A stretch of DNA of 33,905 nucleotides from Saprospiraceae bacterium (GCA_016717145.1 JADKGD010000047.1:1-33905); one strand, 5' to 3'. Shown: positions 1 to 10,690, counted from the stretch's first letter. Notes: a model not told the origin generated them from the letters alone. Translations and numbers: made by a program.

Positions 1-353
1 ATAATTCATGCAAAGACCCTCTATCTATAAATCTTGGAATAGAATCTGACTGTCAATATAGCAAACTCGCTTTTTACATCACAAACGGACAATATGTCAA
101 TTGGAATACCCTAGAGACCTTTAATGTCACCAAATCAGAAATCTCTGTAAATGGGAAATCTACCGGTACGATAACAAAAATTGGTATTCCAAACAATTGC
201 TCCACTCCAGGTGTGGTCAATTTTCAAATGACTAGTGGAGATGTACTCGATTGGGCCAATGTGGTGACGTTGACAAATGGCAATACTGTAACTTTTTCTG
301 GTACAATTGAGGCATCCCCATCCAATCCATGCATCACAGTAAAAGCTGACTGA
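1..353 (+). CDS. 3' end of a secreted-type protein (partial)
   Basis: An open frame runs from the window edge (first full codon at position 3) to a TGA at 351-353, giving 116 residues of a C-terminus. The 5' end lies outside the window. The sequence is rich in Thr, Asn, Ser and Val and has two well-spaced Cys pairs, as in extracellular beta-sandwich proteins. No family was recognised and no T9SS sorting domain is evident. It lies upstream of, and on the same strand as, the small secreted proteins and the PorP/adhesin pair. The reading frame is clean throughout, which supports it being coding, but its function is unknown. Confidence 0.6.
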   Translation, partial: NSCKDPLSINLGIESDCQYSKLAFYITNGQYVNWNTLETFNVTKSEISVNGKSTGTITKIGIPNNCSTPGVVNFQMTSGDVLDWANVVTLTNGNTVTFSGTIEASPSNPCITVKAD

Positions 354-393
354 TCAGTTCTTTTATAATTTTAACAATTTTATATTCAAATCC

Positions 394-854
394 ATGAGAA
401 TATTACTATTAGTAAGCAGTTTTTTAATATACTACCTTTCTTCAAGTACGAACAAAGATTATCAGGATTTTCAGGAAAGTGAACAAAATAGTTCATTTCA
501 ATATGAGAACAACCCAAGCAGTTTCAATACCTACTCCAAAATATTTCTGATGAAAATGAAGCAGAAGACATTGAATCTTATGGTGATCAATCTGAAGATG
601 ACGATTCTGAAGTTCAAAAGGAAACTATCGATTATGTTTCAGATGACAATCCTGTAACTTGGGATGAAGATCCTGAAAATTACCCATTAAGCACCTGATA
701 TACTTAAACATTATGATGATGATGAAGTTCAATCCAACACACACAGTATTCCTGCGGTGCTTGTGCTGTATGTGCTGATGGGACATATTCCTTTAGTAAA
801 AACCAGAGAGGTACATGTTCGCATCATGGGGGCGTTGCGAAGTGGCTTAAATAA
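394..854 (+). pseudogene. DUF3761-like small secreted protein, frame-broken
   Basis: The start ATG at 394 gives a hydrophobic signal peptide (MRILLLVSSFLIYYLSSS). The frame then shifts near 540 into a strongly acidic stretch rich in Asp, Glu and Ser that stops at 696. After at least one more shift, 753-854 encodes a Cys/His-rich end with the pattern CADGTYSFSKNQRGTCSHHG followed by GVAKWLK and a stop. That ending is the hallmark of the DUF3761 family (small exported proteins with a conserved DGTYS...CSHHGGV motif; function unknown). The ~55 bp between the acidic part and the Cys/His domain are out of frame in places. An acidic linker plus a terminal DUF3761 domain is the likely original design. 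Indels are either assembly errors or decay. Confidence 0.6.
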
Positions 855-884
855 GTATTATATAATAAATTTAAAACAAATATT

Positions 885-1128
885 ATGTTACATTTTAGGA
901 CCGCATTTTTATTAATCATTTTTTATTTTGTTTGCAGCCATATAAATGGACAAGAAACTTATAGTAAGGATTATTTTGGCAATACTGTTGCTAAGGATAA
1001 ATATGGGAATACCATAGCAACCTTCAAAGGACTATTTTGGAAATATTGTGGCAAAAGATAAGTATGGGAATATTGTAGGTACTTATAAAAAGGATTATTT
1101 CGGGAATTGGATATTTTCTCCGCAATAG
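885..1128 (+). pseudogene. YFGN-repeat small secreted protein, one frame break
   Basis: ATG at 885 opens a protein with a hydrophobic N-terminal signal (MLHFRTAFLLIIFYFVCS). About 2.4 copies of a 21-residue repeat follow, beginning K-D-Y-F-G-N and containing K-D-K-Y-G-N. Repeat starts in the DNA are at about 965, 1027 and 1090, a spacing of 62 then 63 bp; the missing base in the first unit causes the frame break near 1025. The first frame would stop at 1061. The restored frame ends at TAG 1126-1128 after a third, partial unit. Each 21-residue unit is itself two half-repeats (DYFGN and DKYGN). Beta-rich repeat proteins of this look occur in Bacteroidota, but I know of no assigned function. It lies between the DUF3761-like gene and the PorP/SprF gene. 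Confidence 0.55.
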
Positions 1129-1181
1129 GTATAATAATAAATGAAGTAGAAATAAAATATCTATTTTTTTTAAAATTAGTA

Positions 1182-1189
1182 TACATTTG
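1182..1189 (+). promoter_or_regulatory. possible Bacteroidota -7 box for the porP/adhesin operon
   Basis: TACATTTG fits the Bacteroidota -7 consensus TAnnTTTG and lies 65 bp before the ATG at 1254. The matching -33 element is poor (only a T-rich run near 1163-1170), so this is a weak call. Confidence 0.3.
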
Positions 1190-1253
1190 ACCAAAGAAAG
1201 GGAATGCATTGTAATTGACACGTGCTAAACTATATTTATTAAAGCGCTAAGTT

Positions 1254-2399
1254 ATGAAAAAAAGAATATCACTTTGGATGGCCATGTTTGTTTTAATTCA
1301 ATTCTACGTATCAGGGCAAGATCCGGCATATCAGAATTTTGCACAAAACAGGTTTCTTTTTAACCCATCACTTACCGGTAGCTATGGTGCTCAAAGTTGG
1401 AAGTTGCGGTCTAAGATGCAATGGAACAATGATGGTGGAAATGGATACAAAACGCTGAGTTTGTTATTTGAAGAGACTATGCCTTGCAGTATAATTGATA
1501 TCGGAGCTAAAATCAACTATAATGAAGAAGGGGCAGGGCTTTACAGGACTTTAGAGATGGGATTTTTATCATCTGCTTTTCTGCCATTCAGTGCTTCTAA
1601 ATATAGTGACCACAATTTTCGATTGGGTGTGGATTTTTCCTGGGGAGTAAATAGTATTGATTTTTCCAGGCTTATCTGGTCAGATCAGTTAGACCCGAAG
1701 TATGGCAATGTAAATCCTACCAGCTTTGTTTCGCCCAATCAGGGTCGGTCTTCCTGGTATTTTAATCCGGGTTTTGGGGTCTCTCTCCGTTCACTTTGGA
1801 ATAAAAAAAGCACCAAGGCATATATGACTAATTTTGGGGCTGCGATGTACAGATTTTATTCAATTGAAGATGGCGAGATCAATCAATCAGTTTCAGTTTT
1901 GGGGTTGAAAAACAGCAATCCTTACAGACTCACAGCTTTTGCAGAAGCTGAATTTGTTCCGGTGTATTTTTCGAGAAAATATCTTACGTTCAGACCTATG
2001 GTACTGTATCAGAAGCAAGGAAATATCGACTATCTTGAAGCAGGATTCAGGGCAGGATACCTTAGAAATGCTGGAATCGGATTTTATTATCACACTGCAC
2101 CAGGAAATAGAATAGGCCAAACTCCATGGATGACGCTTACTACAGATTTTTTGATTCCTGTAAGCAATGGTAAAAAACTGGAAATGAGTTTTTCGTATTC
2201 AGAAAATCTGGGTGGCTTGCAGAATTTTGTTGGACCGCAATTTGAGATTGGGATCAGTTATCACATATCCCGCAGCAGTATCTGTAATCTCATGGGTATG
2301 GAAGACGACGTACCATACAACAGTGAATATACTTGTCCGATCATGGCTATCACCCCAGGAAAAAGAAAGATGTATGAAAACATTTGGTATAAGAATTAA
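1254..2399 (+). CDS. PorP/SprF family type IX secretion-associated membrane protein
   Basis: The 381-residue protein starts with a clear signal peptide (cleavage expected after VSGQ, about residue 22). The pattern PAYQNFAQNRFLFNPSLTG follows, the family's diagnostic N-terminal motif. The remainder is an amphipathic, aromatic-rich beta-barrel with many alternating strands. PorP/SprF proteins are outer-membrane beta-barrels that work with the T9SS and are usually encoded next to the giant adhesin they help display. Its 3' end overlaps the start of the PKD adhesin by 26 bp in another frame, which implies translational coupling. The frame is intact, unlike its neighbour. It is one of many paralogues typical of such genomes, so a specific name (sprF or porP) is not justified. 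Confidence 0.88.
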   Translation: MKKRISLWMAMFVLIQFYVSGQDPAYQNFAQNRFLFNPSLTGSYGAQSWKLRSKMQWNNDGGNGYKTLSLLFEETMPCSIIDIGAKINYNEEGAGLYRTLEMGFLSSAFLPFSASKYSDHNFRLGVDFSWGVNSIDFSRLIWSDQLDPKYGNVNPTSFVSPNQGRSSWYFNPGFGVSLRSLWNKKSTKAYMTNFGAAMYRFYSIEDGEINQSVSVLGLKNSNPYRLTAFAEAEFVPVYFSRKYLTFRPMVLYQKQGNIDYLEAGFRAGYLRNAGIGFYYHTAPGNRIGQTPWMTLTTDFLIPVSNGKKLEMSFSYSENLGGLQNFVGPQFEIGISYHISRSSICNLMGMEDDVPYNSEYTCPIMAITPGKRKMYENIWYKN

Positions 2400-5300
2400 A
2401 TTATTGGTATTATTTTTTATTAGCTTAGTTCAACTAACAAAAAGTCAGAATAATATAGATCCATGTCTTTGTAATAGAAAGGATTGCGGTGATATTATTG
2501 CATCGTTTAAATTGTTTTCAAATTCTACTGTTGTGTGCGATGGATATGAGTTTGAAGTACAAAACAACTCTACCATCCCAAATGTGAGCTACTATATATG
2601 GAGTTGGGGTGATGGTACCAAAGATAGTGTGACGACCACTGCAAATCAAAAACATATTTACAATATCCCATTAAATAAAGTATGTTTAGATAATCAAACT
2701 ACCTATCAAATTTGCCTATTGGCGGTGAAAAAATGTGGAAGCATATATTCTTGTCATAATAATAATAGTCCTGTGACAGTAATCCACAGACCTGTTGCAA
2801 AGTTCGATTATACAAATTCAGTTTGTGTTGATAAAAAAGTTGATTTTATCAATCAATCATGCAATGTGGATGAGACTTTAACAGATGCCTACTTGTGGAC
2901 ATTCCATGACGGAACAACATCTACTGCAAAAAATCCAAGCAAAACTTATACTACTCCCGGCACATACACTGTAAAACTCAAAGTCAAAAATGGTTGTGGC
3001 GAACATGAAATTACACAAATAATTAATGTTGTAGATTATCCTGATGCCGTTGTAAATATTTCTGAGTCTGCCAAAGATAGTGTTGTTTGTGAAAATGATG
3101 TCATCACACTTATTGACAAAAGTAATCAATGGTCAAAAGGTAATATATGGACATTCCCTAGTATCGATATTTTTAAAGATACAATTTTTGTATTAGATTC
3201 TTCAATCCTTAAACTTGAGAAAAGTTATCCACTTGACACTATTAATATCCTAGACACAATCAAATTTACAATATCAAAACCTGGGACCTATACTTTTAAA
3301 CTTAATTCCAAAAATGCCTGTGGTACAAAAGAATGGTTATTTAGACTTAAAGTGGTAGATGCACCCGTTGTAACTTTAAATACACCTCCAATGTTCTGTG
3401 AAACCGCTACCTACACGCCGGTTGTAAATGTAACTGGTGATGTCAAATCATACAACTGGGCCTTTCCTGGTGGCAGTCCGACAACATCAAATCAAAAAAA
3501 TCCCGGGCCAATTACCTACAATTTGCCCGGTACATATACCATCACGTTAAAAGCAGATGCCGAATGTGACACCATCACAAGATCTGTTCAGCTGGTGGTC
3601 AACTCTCGTGATCCCGTCACCATAACCGACCCTAACAAAATATTCTGCCAAAGCAGCAGTCCTGATACACTCAGAGCAGATCGAACTGGAGGCACCTGGT
3701 CCGGTCAAGGTATCACAAATATAAGTTTAGGTGTTTTTGATCCAAGGCCCTTGAGTCCCGGCAATTATGTTATTACCTATACTGTAGGTCCGGTAGGTTG
3801 TCAAAGTTTAGCCAATATTACATTACAGGTTAGCCTCAGAAAATGTAATAATATGAGATACTATACTTTGCAAAAATACACCAATAACTCAACTTATCGC
3901 CAATCCACCCACAGGTACTTGGTCAGGGAATCCAGCTGTCAAAGCATCAGGTCTGTTTAATCCAAATCTTTCGAGGGATAGGCGATTTCCCAGTTGACTA
4001 TTTTTATCAGGATGCCAATGGATGTGCCATTAAAAAAAATATAAATGTTAGAGTCGAAGCTTTCCCTATAATTTCGGCATCGGACACGAGCTTTGTTTGT
4101 GTGGGAAATGGAATGGTTTCATTGGAAGACATTCTAATTATTGATGCAAATCCATCTGGAGGTACGTTTAGTTTTTCTTTGGGAATTTTTCCGTTCCTGA
4201 CTTGATTGATTTAAAAATTACATTGTTTCTGTTTTGCCCGTCACGATTATTTACAAACGAAATCAGTGTGAAGTTAGAGATTCTGCTTTTATCAAATTTA
4301 TTGAAAAACCAGTCATCACTATTACACCTGATATCACTTTATGTATTTTCGATAGTTTGTTTACACTTACTGCAAGTGTAAATGGTGGGACATGGTCAGG
4401 TCAAGGTGTCGATCCTAATACCGGCATTATCAACTTAAATAACGCCGGTGAAGGAATGAAAACCTATACATATAGTTTTCAGCCCAATACTTCATGTGCT
4501 CAAACACAAACAGTCAATATAGACATAAAAACCCAGGTGTCAATCTGTATGCCGGACCCAATCAACAGACTTGTGAAGGAACTCCATCATTTACATTGTC
4601 AGGAAACATTCCAGCCACTGGCGTTTGGTCTGGAGTAGGTGTAAATCCAAATACAGGAATTATTGATATCACACAGCTGACTTTGGATAGTGCTTATACG
4701 TACACATACTGCCTTACAGAAGCAAGTCTTCAGGGATGTCGTGCGTGTAGTTCAAAAACATTTATTGTACATTTCCTTACCTATACCATTATTTGATATC
4801 GATGGATTGACTTGTATTAATGAAAATATTACTATTATTAATCAATCAATAGGAAACAATACCATCTTGTTTGACCTAGGTGATGGCACTACTTCCAGTG
4901 CAGATTCGATCACCCATAAATATACAAATCAAGGAACGTACACTATTACATTGGAGCTTACTAATCAGTTTATGTGTAGTGCTTCGACATCTGAGCAGAT
5001 CTATGTCACCACAAGACCTATTTCAGCTTTTATACTCCCAGATGACGAAGGTTGTGCACCGTTCGAACTTCTGTTAATTAACCAAAGTAGTGGCGATGGT
5101 ATTAGTTTTGAATGGAACATTAATAATACCACATACAGTGATTCTATTCCGCCTACCTTAATTTTAGATCACATCAACAATGATAGCACATTTATTATCG
5201 CTCTTTTTGTTACCAATCAATGCGGAACGGTCGGGTATCTTGATTCGGTTCGTGTTAATGCATATCCTATTGTTGACTTTGGAGTAAGCGAACAAAGTGG

Positions 5301-7766
5301 CTGTTCGCCATTGACGATAGATTTTGCCAACACTTCTTTTGGGTAGTCCGACTACTTTCTTTTGGGATATGGGCAATGGAAATATTTACAATGATTCCAT
5401 TCCACCAGCACAGACTTATATAACACCGAATGACAGCGTATCTACATACAATATACTTTACATTGGCACCAATGCTTGCGGTATAGACAGTCTAACAAAA
5501 GAAATTACGATTTATCCACCTGACATCACCGCATTTATAGAAGTACCAGGTTTGTCATTTTGCCAATATGATACTTTGGTACTGACCGCATTTTCTACTC
5601 CGGGTGCCATAAATACCTGGAAATTAATTGCCCCTGATGGTTCTTTATCCGGTGCATCCGGTGATGTAGCTTTATTTAAAATGACTCAATCAGGAACATA
5701 TACCGCCATACTTTATGCCAGTCGTTGCGGATCTGATACTGATACAGTTAGGGTTACTTCGCTTCCAGCCCCATTTGTAGATTTTGATTTGCCGGCATTT
5801 GTGTGTGCCGGCTCACCAGTAAGCTTCAATAATCTTAGTAAAGACATCAGCGGGGTACTCTGGGATTACGGCGATGGAAATATTGATGTATGTGGTGTTC
5901 ATGTTTACAATACAGCGGGTATATATACAATTACTTTAACCGCTTTTTCATTGGTCAATAATTGTCCTTTCAGTGTCAGTAAAACGATAAGCGTTATTGG
6001 ACTTCCTACGGCTTCTTTTTCTCCTTCGACATTTTCCGGATGTGAACCATTGGAAATATCATTTGCCAATAGCAGCACACCAAGCAGTAATTTTGACTGG
6101 AATTTTGGCGACATGACTTCCAATTCCAGTGCCCAAAATCCGATACATATATTTCAGAATGACGGCACATTTCAGGTAAAACTTACAGTCTATGATGCTT
6201 TTGGATGTTTTTCGGATACGTCTATTTTAAATATCATCGTATATCCAAAACCTGAAAGTAAGTTTAGTTTCCCTAATCTAAAGTATTGCCATAGGTATGA
6301 TTCTATCCCATTTTCCAATCTGAGTACGGGAAGCGTTGGTCAGGAATGGGTCTTAAACGGTATGTCTTTTAGTACTTTAAATATAACTTGGTTGCCATTA
6401 GATTCGGGTATTTTTAATGTTTTATTGATTTCTGAGAGTACATTTGGGTGTATAGATAGTAGTTACAATACCATAGATATCCTTTCATCTCCTACTTGTA
6501 ATTTTGAAGCTGACAAAGAAAGTGGATGTGAAGATCTTACTATAGATTTTACTAATTTATCAAACGCTGCCAAAAACTTCATTTGGGACCTTGCAAATGG
6601 TACATCTTCTGTTGAGAAAAATCTCAATTATACATTTACATTTCCCGGAACTTACAATGTACGTCTGATCAGCTTGACTAATAATGGCTGCCCATCTGAT
6701 ACCACTATAAAAACTATTACTGTTCACCCCTAGGCCCATTGCTGATTTTAGTGTCAAAAAGGATTCAGTGTGTGGTGTACCCATGCGTGTTAATTTTATT
6801 AATAATTCAATTGGCAATATCGATAATGTTTGGACTATAAACAATGTACCTTTCAGCCAGGATCCAAATTTCACTAATATTTTCAATTCTGCTTCTACAA
6901 ATGATATTGAACTCACAGTAAAAAATGAATTTTTGTGTTCAGATACTTTAAAAAAGACTTTAGACATATACTTACAACCCATTGCGGACTTTGAAGTCAA
7001 GGAGCAAGCCTGTGAAGGAGACATCATTGTTATTAAAAATAAAAGTATCAATGCTATATCATACATATGGGATATTGAAGGTCAGGGTACGACAACAGTA
7101 ATTGAACCAGAATTAGTTTTTGAAGCTTCAGGAACCTACAATATTGCTTTGATCGCCACATACAATACGTTTTGTAAAGATACATTATCGATAATGTCAC
7201 CTATTAAGATCTTTGATCAACCGGTGGCTGATTTTGATTATGAAGGTGATTATGATGATAATATATTGGGTGAAGTAAGGTTTAATAATTTATCTATAGA
7301 TTTTGATCGCTCCTTGTGGGAATTTGGCGATGGTAATACGTCCGATGATAAGAGTCCGGTATATGAGTATGATGTCAACAGAAGTCTATTGGTCAAGCTC
7401 ACAGTATATAACGATAACAACGGTCAATTTACTTGCATTGATAGCATTACTAAACCCATAGCCCCGGAATGGATCACTACATTTTTTGCACCTAATGCAT
7501 TGTCACCTGAATATGGTGAAGGAGATGTAAAAGTATTCAAACCTGTAGGTGTAGGTCTTGCAACTTATAAGATCAATGTATATTCACCTTGGGGTCAGTC
7601 AGTATGGACATCAAATAAATTGGAAAATACATCCCCTGCAGAGTCTTGGGATGGTACCTATAAGGGATCAATAGTACCTCAAGGCGCATATAGTTGGATG
7701 GCAGATGTTACTTTTGTCAATGGGGCAAGGAAGGTATATAAAGGGAGTGTTACTGTGGTGAGATGA
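2374..7766 (+). pseudogene. giant PKD-repeat adhesin with type-B T9SS C-terminal domain, multiply frame-broken
   Basis: The natural start is ATG 2374, giving a signal peptide (MKTFGIRIKLLVLFFISLV...) inside the end of the PorP/SprF gene. Roughly 1,790 residues follow, made mostly of PKD-type domains. The repeated motif is W-x-F/W-G-D-G (for example YIWSWGDGT, VLWDYGDGN, FDWNFGD), with G-T-Y-T/N-I-x-L strands and paired cysteines. There are also G-T-W-S-G-Q-G repeats (around 3690, 4390 and 4620), seen in adhesion or ice-binding-type surface proteins. The last ~95 residues (FAPNALSPEYGEGDVKVF to VTVVR) match the gliding-motility-associated C-terminal (type-B CTD) signal for T9SS export. Frame breaks lie near 3840, 3975, 4190-4230, 4530, 4785, 5343 and 6730. 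Several are simple run-length changes, such as GGG for GG at 5341 and CCCC for CCC at 6727. All pieces stay on the same strand in order, so an intact gene in the living cell is plausible. Confidence 0.85.
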
Positions 7767-7780
7767 GTTTCTATAGCTTA

Positions 7781-7891
7781 AGGCGGAAAAGCTGAAGGAA
7801 TATTATTTTGGGTTGAGAATATGTTTATATGCTGGCTGCAAATGTTGTCTGATTTGAAAAGTGTAGTCAAAGATTTAAAAATTAAAAAGAC
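7781..7891 (+). repeat. direct repeat copy A (3'-gene-end duplicate)
   Basis: About 110 bp are ~90% identical to 9401-9511, exactly 1,620 bp downstream. The block encodes, without a start, the same AEKLKEYYFGL ending as the small gene at 9256-9438 and then a shared non-coding tail ending in an A-rich stretch. It begins 15 bp after the adhesin stop codon, so it looks like a duplicated 3' gene end dropped between genes. Confidence 0.75.
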
Positions 7892-8074
7892 AAACTATAA
7901 AGTAATATAACTTTTGTTATATACCGTAATTATATAAATTTAAGGCCATCAAAAGATCCAATCCTGTTCATGAAACGTTGTTACCTTATTAATATCTTTC
8001 CCAGAAAAGAATTATAATTATTACAGAAAACGGACCACCGAAAATAATTTTGATTTTGAAAATGTCTTATTGCA

Positions 8075-8596
8075 TTGGTTGGACAAGTACCAGGCGCTCG
8101 CTCCAGCTTTACATACCCACAACTTTTACATGATACTTTTGATGCTTTTTATTATCTGTATACTAGCATGGCATTAGTGGGTAAATATTTGAATGGTGAA
8201 GACGATGCTAAAATGGCCCTATCGGAAATCGACCTTAATGGCCCAAATGACGATGACTTATTTCTTGAATGGTTGATGAAATATGAAAAATTAGGATCAA
8301 AGCTATCCTTAGTTAATCTTGAATTATTTGATGAATCTAATCCCTCACCGATACCGACATATATTACACTGGATTTTAATTATTCTGATGTAAAATTTGA
8401 AAGTCAGGAATTCAAATCCATTTTACAATTTGTACCATTTTTTATAATTAACTATGATAGCATGCTACGAAAATATGGATCTATTTCTTTGCCTGAAAAA
8501 GAGATATTTTGCCTGATGGAAGAAGATTGGCGAGATGGACCTGAAAAATATTCACTTACTTATCATGTGCATGAAAACAGGAAGCATAAGTCATAA
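8075..8596 (+). CDS. hypothetical protein, N-terminus uncertain
   Basis: The open frame encodes about 173 residues, is acidic, and has no signal peptide or membrane segment. The 8075 start is a TTG without a convincing ribosome site. A different frame just upstream (8045-8130) reads NNFDFENVLLHWLDKYQAL, which blends well into the later HDTFDAFYYLYTSMALVG. The real N-terminus may therefore be longer and separated by an indel near 8130. The later part (aromatic-rich, with LFLEWLMKYEKL and WRDGPEKYSLTYHVHE) has no recognised motif. It lies between two 110-bp direct repeats together with the lipoprotein at 8710, so the pair may have moved as a unit. Function unknown. Confidence 0.5.
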   Translation: MVGQVPGARSSFTYPQLLHDTFDAFYYLYTSMALVGKYLNGEDDAKMALSEIDLNGPNDDDLFLEWLMKYEKLGSKLSLVNLELFDESNPSPIPTYITLDFNYSDVKFESQEFKSILQFVPFFIINYDSMLRKYGSISLPEKEIFCLMEEDWRDGPEKYSLTYHVHENRKHKS

Positions 8597-8709
8597 TATT
8601 TAGGATATGAGGAGAGAAGAAATTAATTCCACATTTTTACAAAAATAACCAGTAATTTGCACATTAAAAGGGACTAAAAAAATTTAAACAATAACTAAAT
8701 AAAATTACC

Positions 8710-9228
8710 TTGAGAAATATTGCTAATTTGATACTTGCATCGTCATTAATTATCTGTACAATGTCATCATGTGGTAAATCTGTAGATGATGCCCTCTTTA
8801 AAGATTGTATTTTACCTTGGGAGCTATTGGCGCCTATTTCTCAATCAGAACTTCCTGTTGAAATAGTAACATATGCATACAATACGTTTCCCAAACCTGA
8901 TACCATAACTGCTAAAGTAGTCAATTTTTGTAATAATGAAAAGCTATTGTATATTAAGGTAGAAGCTTCCTTAAATTATATGTTCTTATTCTACAATAGT
9001 TGTGGGGAAATATTAAGTCAAGGCAATCTTGAAACAGACTTTGACCTTAATAATAAAATGGATGATCTTATCAGAGATCAGATTAGTGTCGGGGCCAGGC
9101 TGTTGAATCTATTCGAAGTTAAATATGAAAATGGCGACCTCGAATATCTCTCAGAAATATCATTGGATGATGAAAAGCAGCGATATTTACTGGATAAAGA
9201 TGGGGTTGTATTGTGTAAGCTGTTTTGA
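8710..9228 (+). CDS. putative lipoprotein of unknown function
   Basis: 172 residues start with TTG at 8710. The N-terminus (MRNIANLILASSLIICTMSSCGKS) is a type II signal peptide whose lipobox ends in Cys at about residue 21. The mature part is acidic and small, with SYNYMFLFYNSCGEIL-like beta strands resembling anchored periplasmic proteins. No family was recognised. It follows the hypothetical gene at 8075 with a ~110-bp gap. The start codon is uncertain: no ATG precedes the hydrophobic stretch, so TTG is required if the lipobox is real. Confidence 0.6.
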   Translation: MRNIANLILASSLIICTMSSCGKSVDDALFKDCILPWELLAPISQSELPVEIVTYAYNTFPKPDTITAKVVNFCNNEKLLYIKVEASLNYMFLFYNSCGEILSQGNLETDFDLNNKMDDLIRDQISVGARLLNLFEVKYENGDLEYLSEISLDDEKQRYLLDKDGVVLCKLF

Positions 9229-9255
9229 TGCACAGAAATTAGTGACTTCTGACAG

Positions 9256-9438
9256 ATGGCAACTGGAGCACTATCATTGAGCGGAATACATCATGAGGAA
9301 TCTCTGCAAGAAAATCTTAAGGCCGATTGTCTTCCTGTAGAGAATATAGAAATGGATGTTGAACACTATCAGGATTTTCTTCACATGAGGAGGTTGTTGA
9401 TGGCGGAAAAGCTCAAGGAGTATTATTTTGGGTTGTGA
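9256..9438 (+). CDS. short C-terminal fragment of a larger protein
   Basis: A 60-residue frame ends VEHYQDFLHMRRLLMAEKLKEYYFGL. This kind of charged helical tail (F-L-x-x-R-R-x-L-M-A-x-K-I/L-x-x-Y) is common at the C-termini of large nucleic-acid-processing enzymes such as restriction or DUF262-type proteins. The first residues have no domain. I read it as a remnant of a truncated gene rather than a working small protein. Its last 37 bp and the following 74 bp are duplicated at 7781-7891. The upstream alternative frame also has no start. Confidence 0.35.
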   Translation: MATGALSLSGIHHEESLQENLKADCLPVENIEMDVEHYQDFLHMRRLLMAEKLKEYYFGL

Positions 9439-9511
9439 ATACGTTTATATGATGGCTGCAAATACTTTCTGATTTGAAAAGTGTAGTCAAAGATTTAAAA
9501 AATTAAAAAGA
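9401..9511 (+). repeat. direct repeat copy B
   Basis: Partner of 7781-7891. It comprises the last ~37 bp of the 9256-9438 fragment and its A-rich downstream region. Differences from copy A are scattered substitutions (for example at 9413, 9420, 9436 and 9455-9466) and one added A near 9500. Confidence 0.75.
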
Positions 9512-9580
9512 TCATCTTGTCCGGAAATTGTTTTTTGTATCCAAATTTGACATATTTAATGTAGTTTTTCTAATTACTTA

Positions 9581-10690
9581 TTAGGATCCAATAACCACTT
9601 TTGCCTGTCCACTTCGCTTAAGCTTTCCACTTGATTTCAAAATCTTTAGGTATCTTTCAACTGTCCTGGTTGTTTTTCCAGTCTTTTCAGCAAGTTCTTT
9701 TATTGTTAAATATTTGTTTTCATTGATTAATTCTAACAACAATCCCGGCATTTTCTCCGACATTTTCTCCGACATTTTCTCCGACATTTTTGCTTCAATT
9801 GCAGATCTTCTTAGAGTTATTGAAAACATGCCGTCCATATTATATTCTGGCTCGGGAAGTCCATGAGCAAGCATTAATTCTCTCATCCTAGGTATACCTG
9901 AGCCAATTTTTTCAACCAATTTCATTCTGGCAAAAAGACCAAAAATTAAAGGATTTCTAGACATACTTCGTTTTCCAAATTCACCCTTAACCGCCGATAG
10001 TAATCCTCCCGGATTTGAAATTTCAATTCTGTCATCATATACTTCAATTGTAGTCACGGCTCCTTTCTCATAATAATCTCTATGCGCCAAAGCGTTAATA
10101 ATGGCTTCTTTGAATACGCTTTCGGATATTTCCCAAATTTCAACTCTGGCTTTTGAACCTTGGCCTTCTATGTCATATCCCACGTTAATTTTGCCTCGTA
10201 CCCAATTAATAGCTTGCCTAAATTGAAAAGGTAAAGGACCTACAAATATTTTATCGTCATCTATAAACCTCTTAGTCTCACCTCTAAATGCCACACACCT
10301 AATAATTGCTTGTTCAAAGAATTTTTCAGGGTTTTTGCAAAAATAAAACAGCACCACTTTAAAAATCTCTTCTGCAGCATAGACTTGAAGATTACGCAAT
10401 ATCTGATCGTTAGGAATAGATTCTGGCATTCCTGACTCACTTCTGAATACGTTAAAGTGAGATTCGTCAAAATCTCTAAGAACATCAAACTCTTTACAAG
10501 GCTTTTCGTCAAAGTGTATTTTGTCAGCCTGCTGAAAGAAATCCCTCGGAATTTGTTGATTCAAGTATTGATTTGGATTCTGATTAAAGATGGATATCCT
10601 TTCCCGGAATGATGGTGATCACTTTGTCTTTGTGGATCCAGTATTTGGTTTGAGCGTCGGGTACGTCTGTCTTGTATGAACCATTGTTCT
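9581..10690 (-). pseudogene. ATP-binding (GHKL, HATPase_c_4-type) regulator with C-terminal winged helix; N-terminus damaged
   Basis: The main frame (10564 to 9581, 327 residues) belongs to the COG2865-type regulators. It has an N-box-like F-K-E-A-I-I-N-A-L-A-H-R-D-Y, the G-box-like DDRIEISNPGGL, GSGIPRMRELM, and a C-terminal helix-turn-helix (LTIKELAEKTGKTTRTVERYL). An M-S-E-K repeat links the two parts. The frame is open upstream of the TTG at 10564 back to about 10605 (FRERISIFNQNPNQYLNQQ). After a shift it seems to continue as DVPDAQTKYWIHKDKVITI up to about 10690. The AlbA_2 (Schlafen-like) domain that family members carry at the N-terminus is absent. It is downstream of, and on the same strand as, abiEii. 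These proteins often accompany mobile and defence loci; its target is unknown. Confidence 0.65.
9749..9791. repeat. 12-bp tandem repeat (3.5 copies) inside the GHKL regulator
   Basis: Units of CATTTTCTCCGA begin at 9749, 9761 and 9773, with a partial fourth at 9785. On the minus strand they encode M-S-E-K repeats linking the ATPase and winged-helix parts. The unit is a multiple of three, so copy-number change keeps the frame. Confidence 0.9.

Noticed and set aside
2212..2373. In-frame upstream extension of the PKD adhesin
   Set aside because: It lies inside the PorP/SprF gene and precedes a good signal peptide beginning at 2374.
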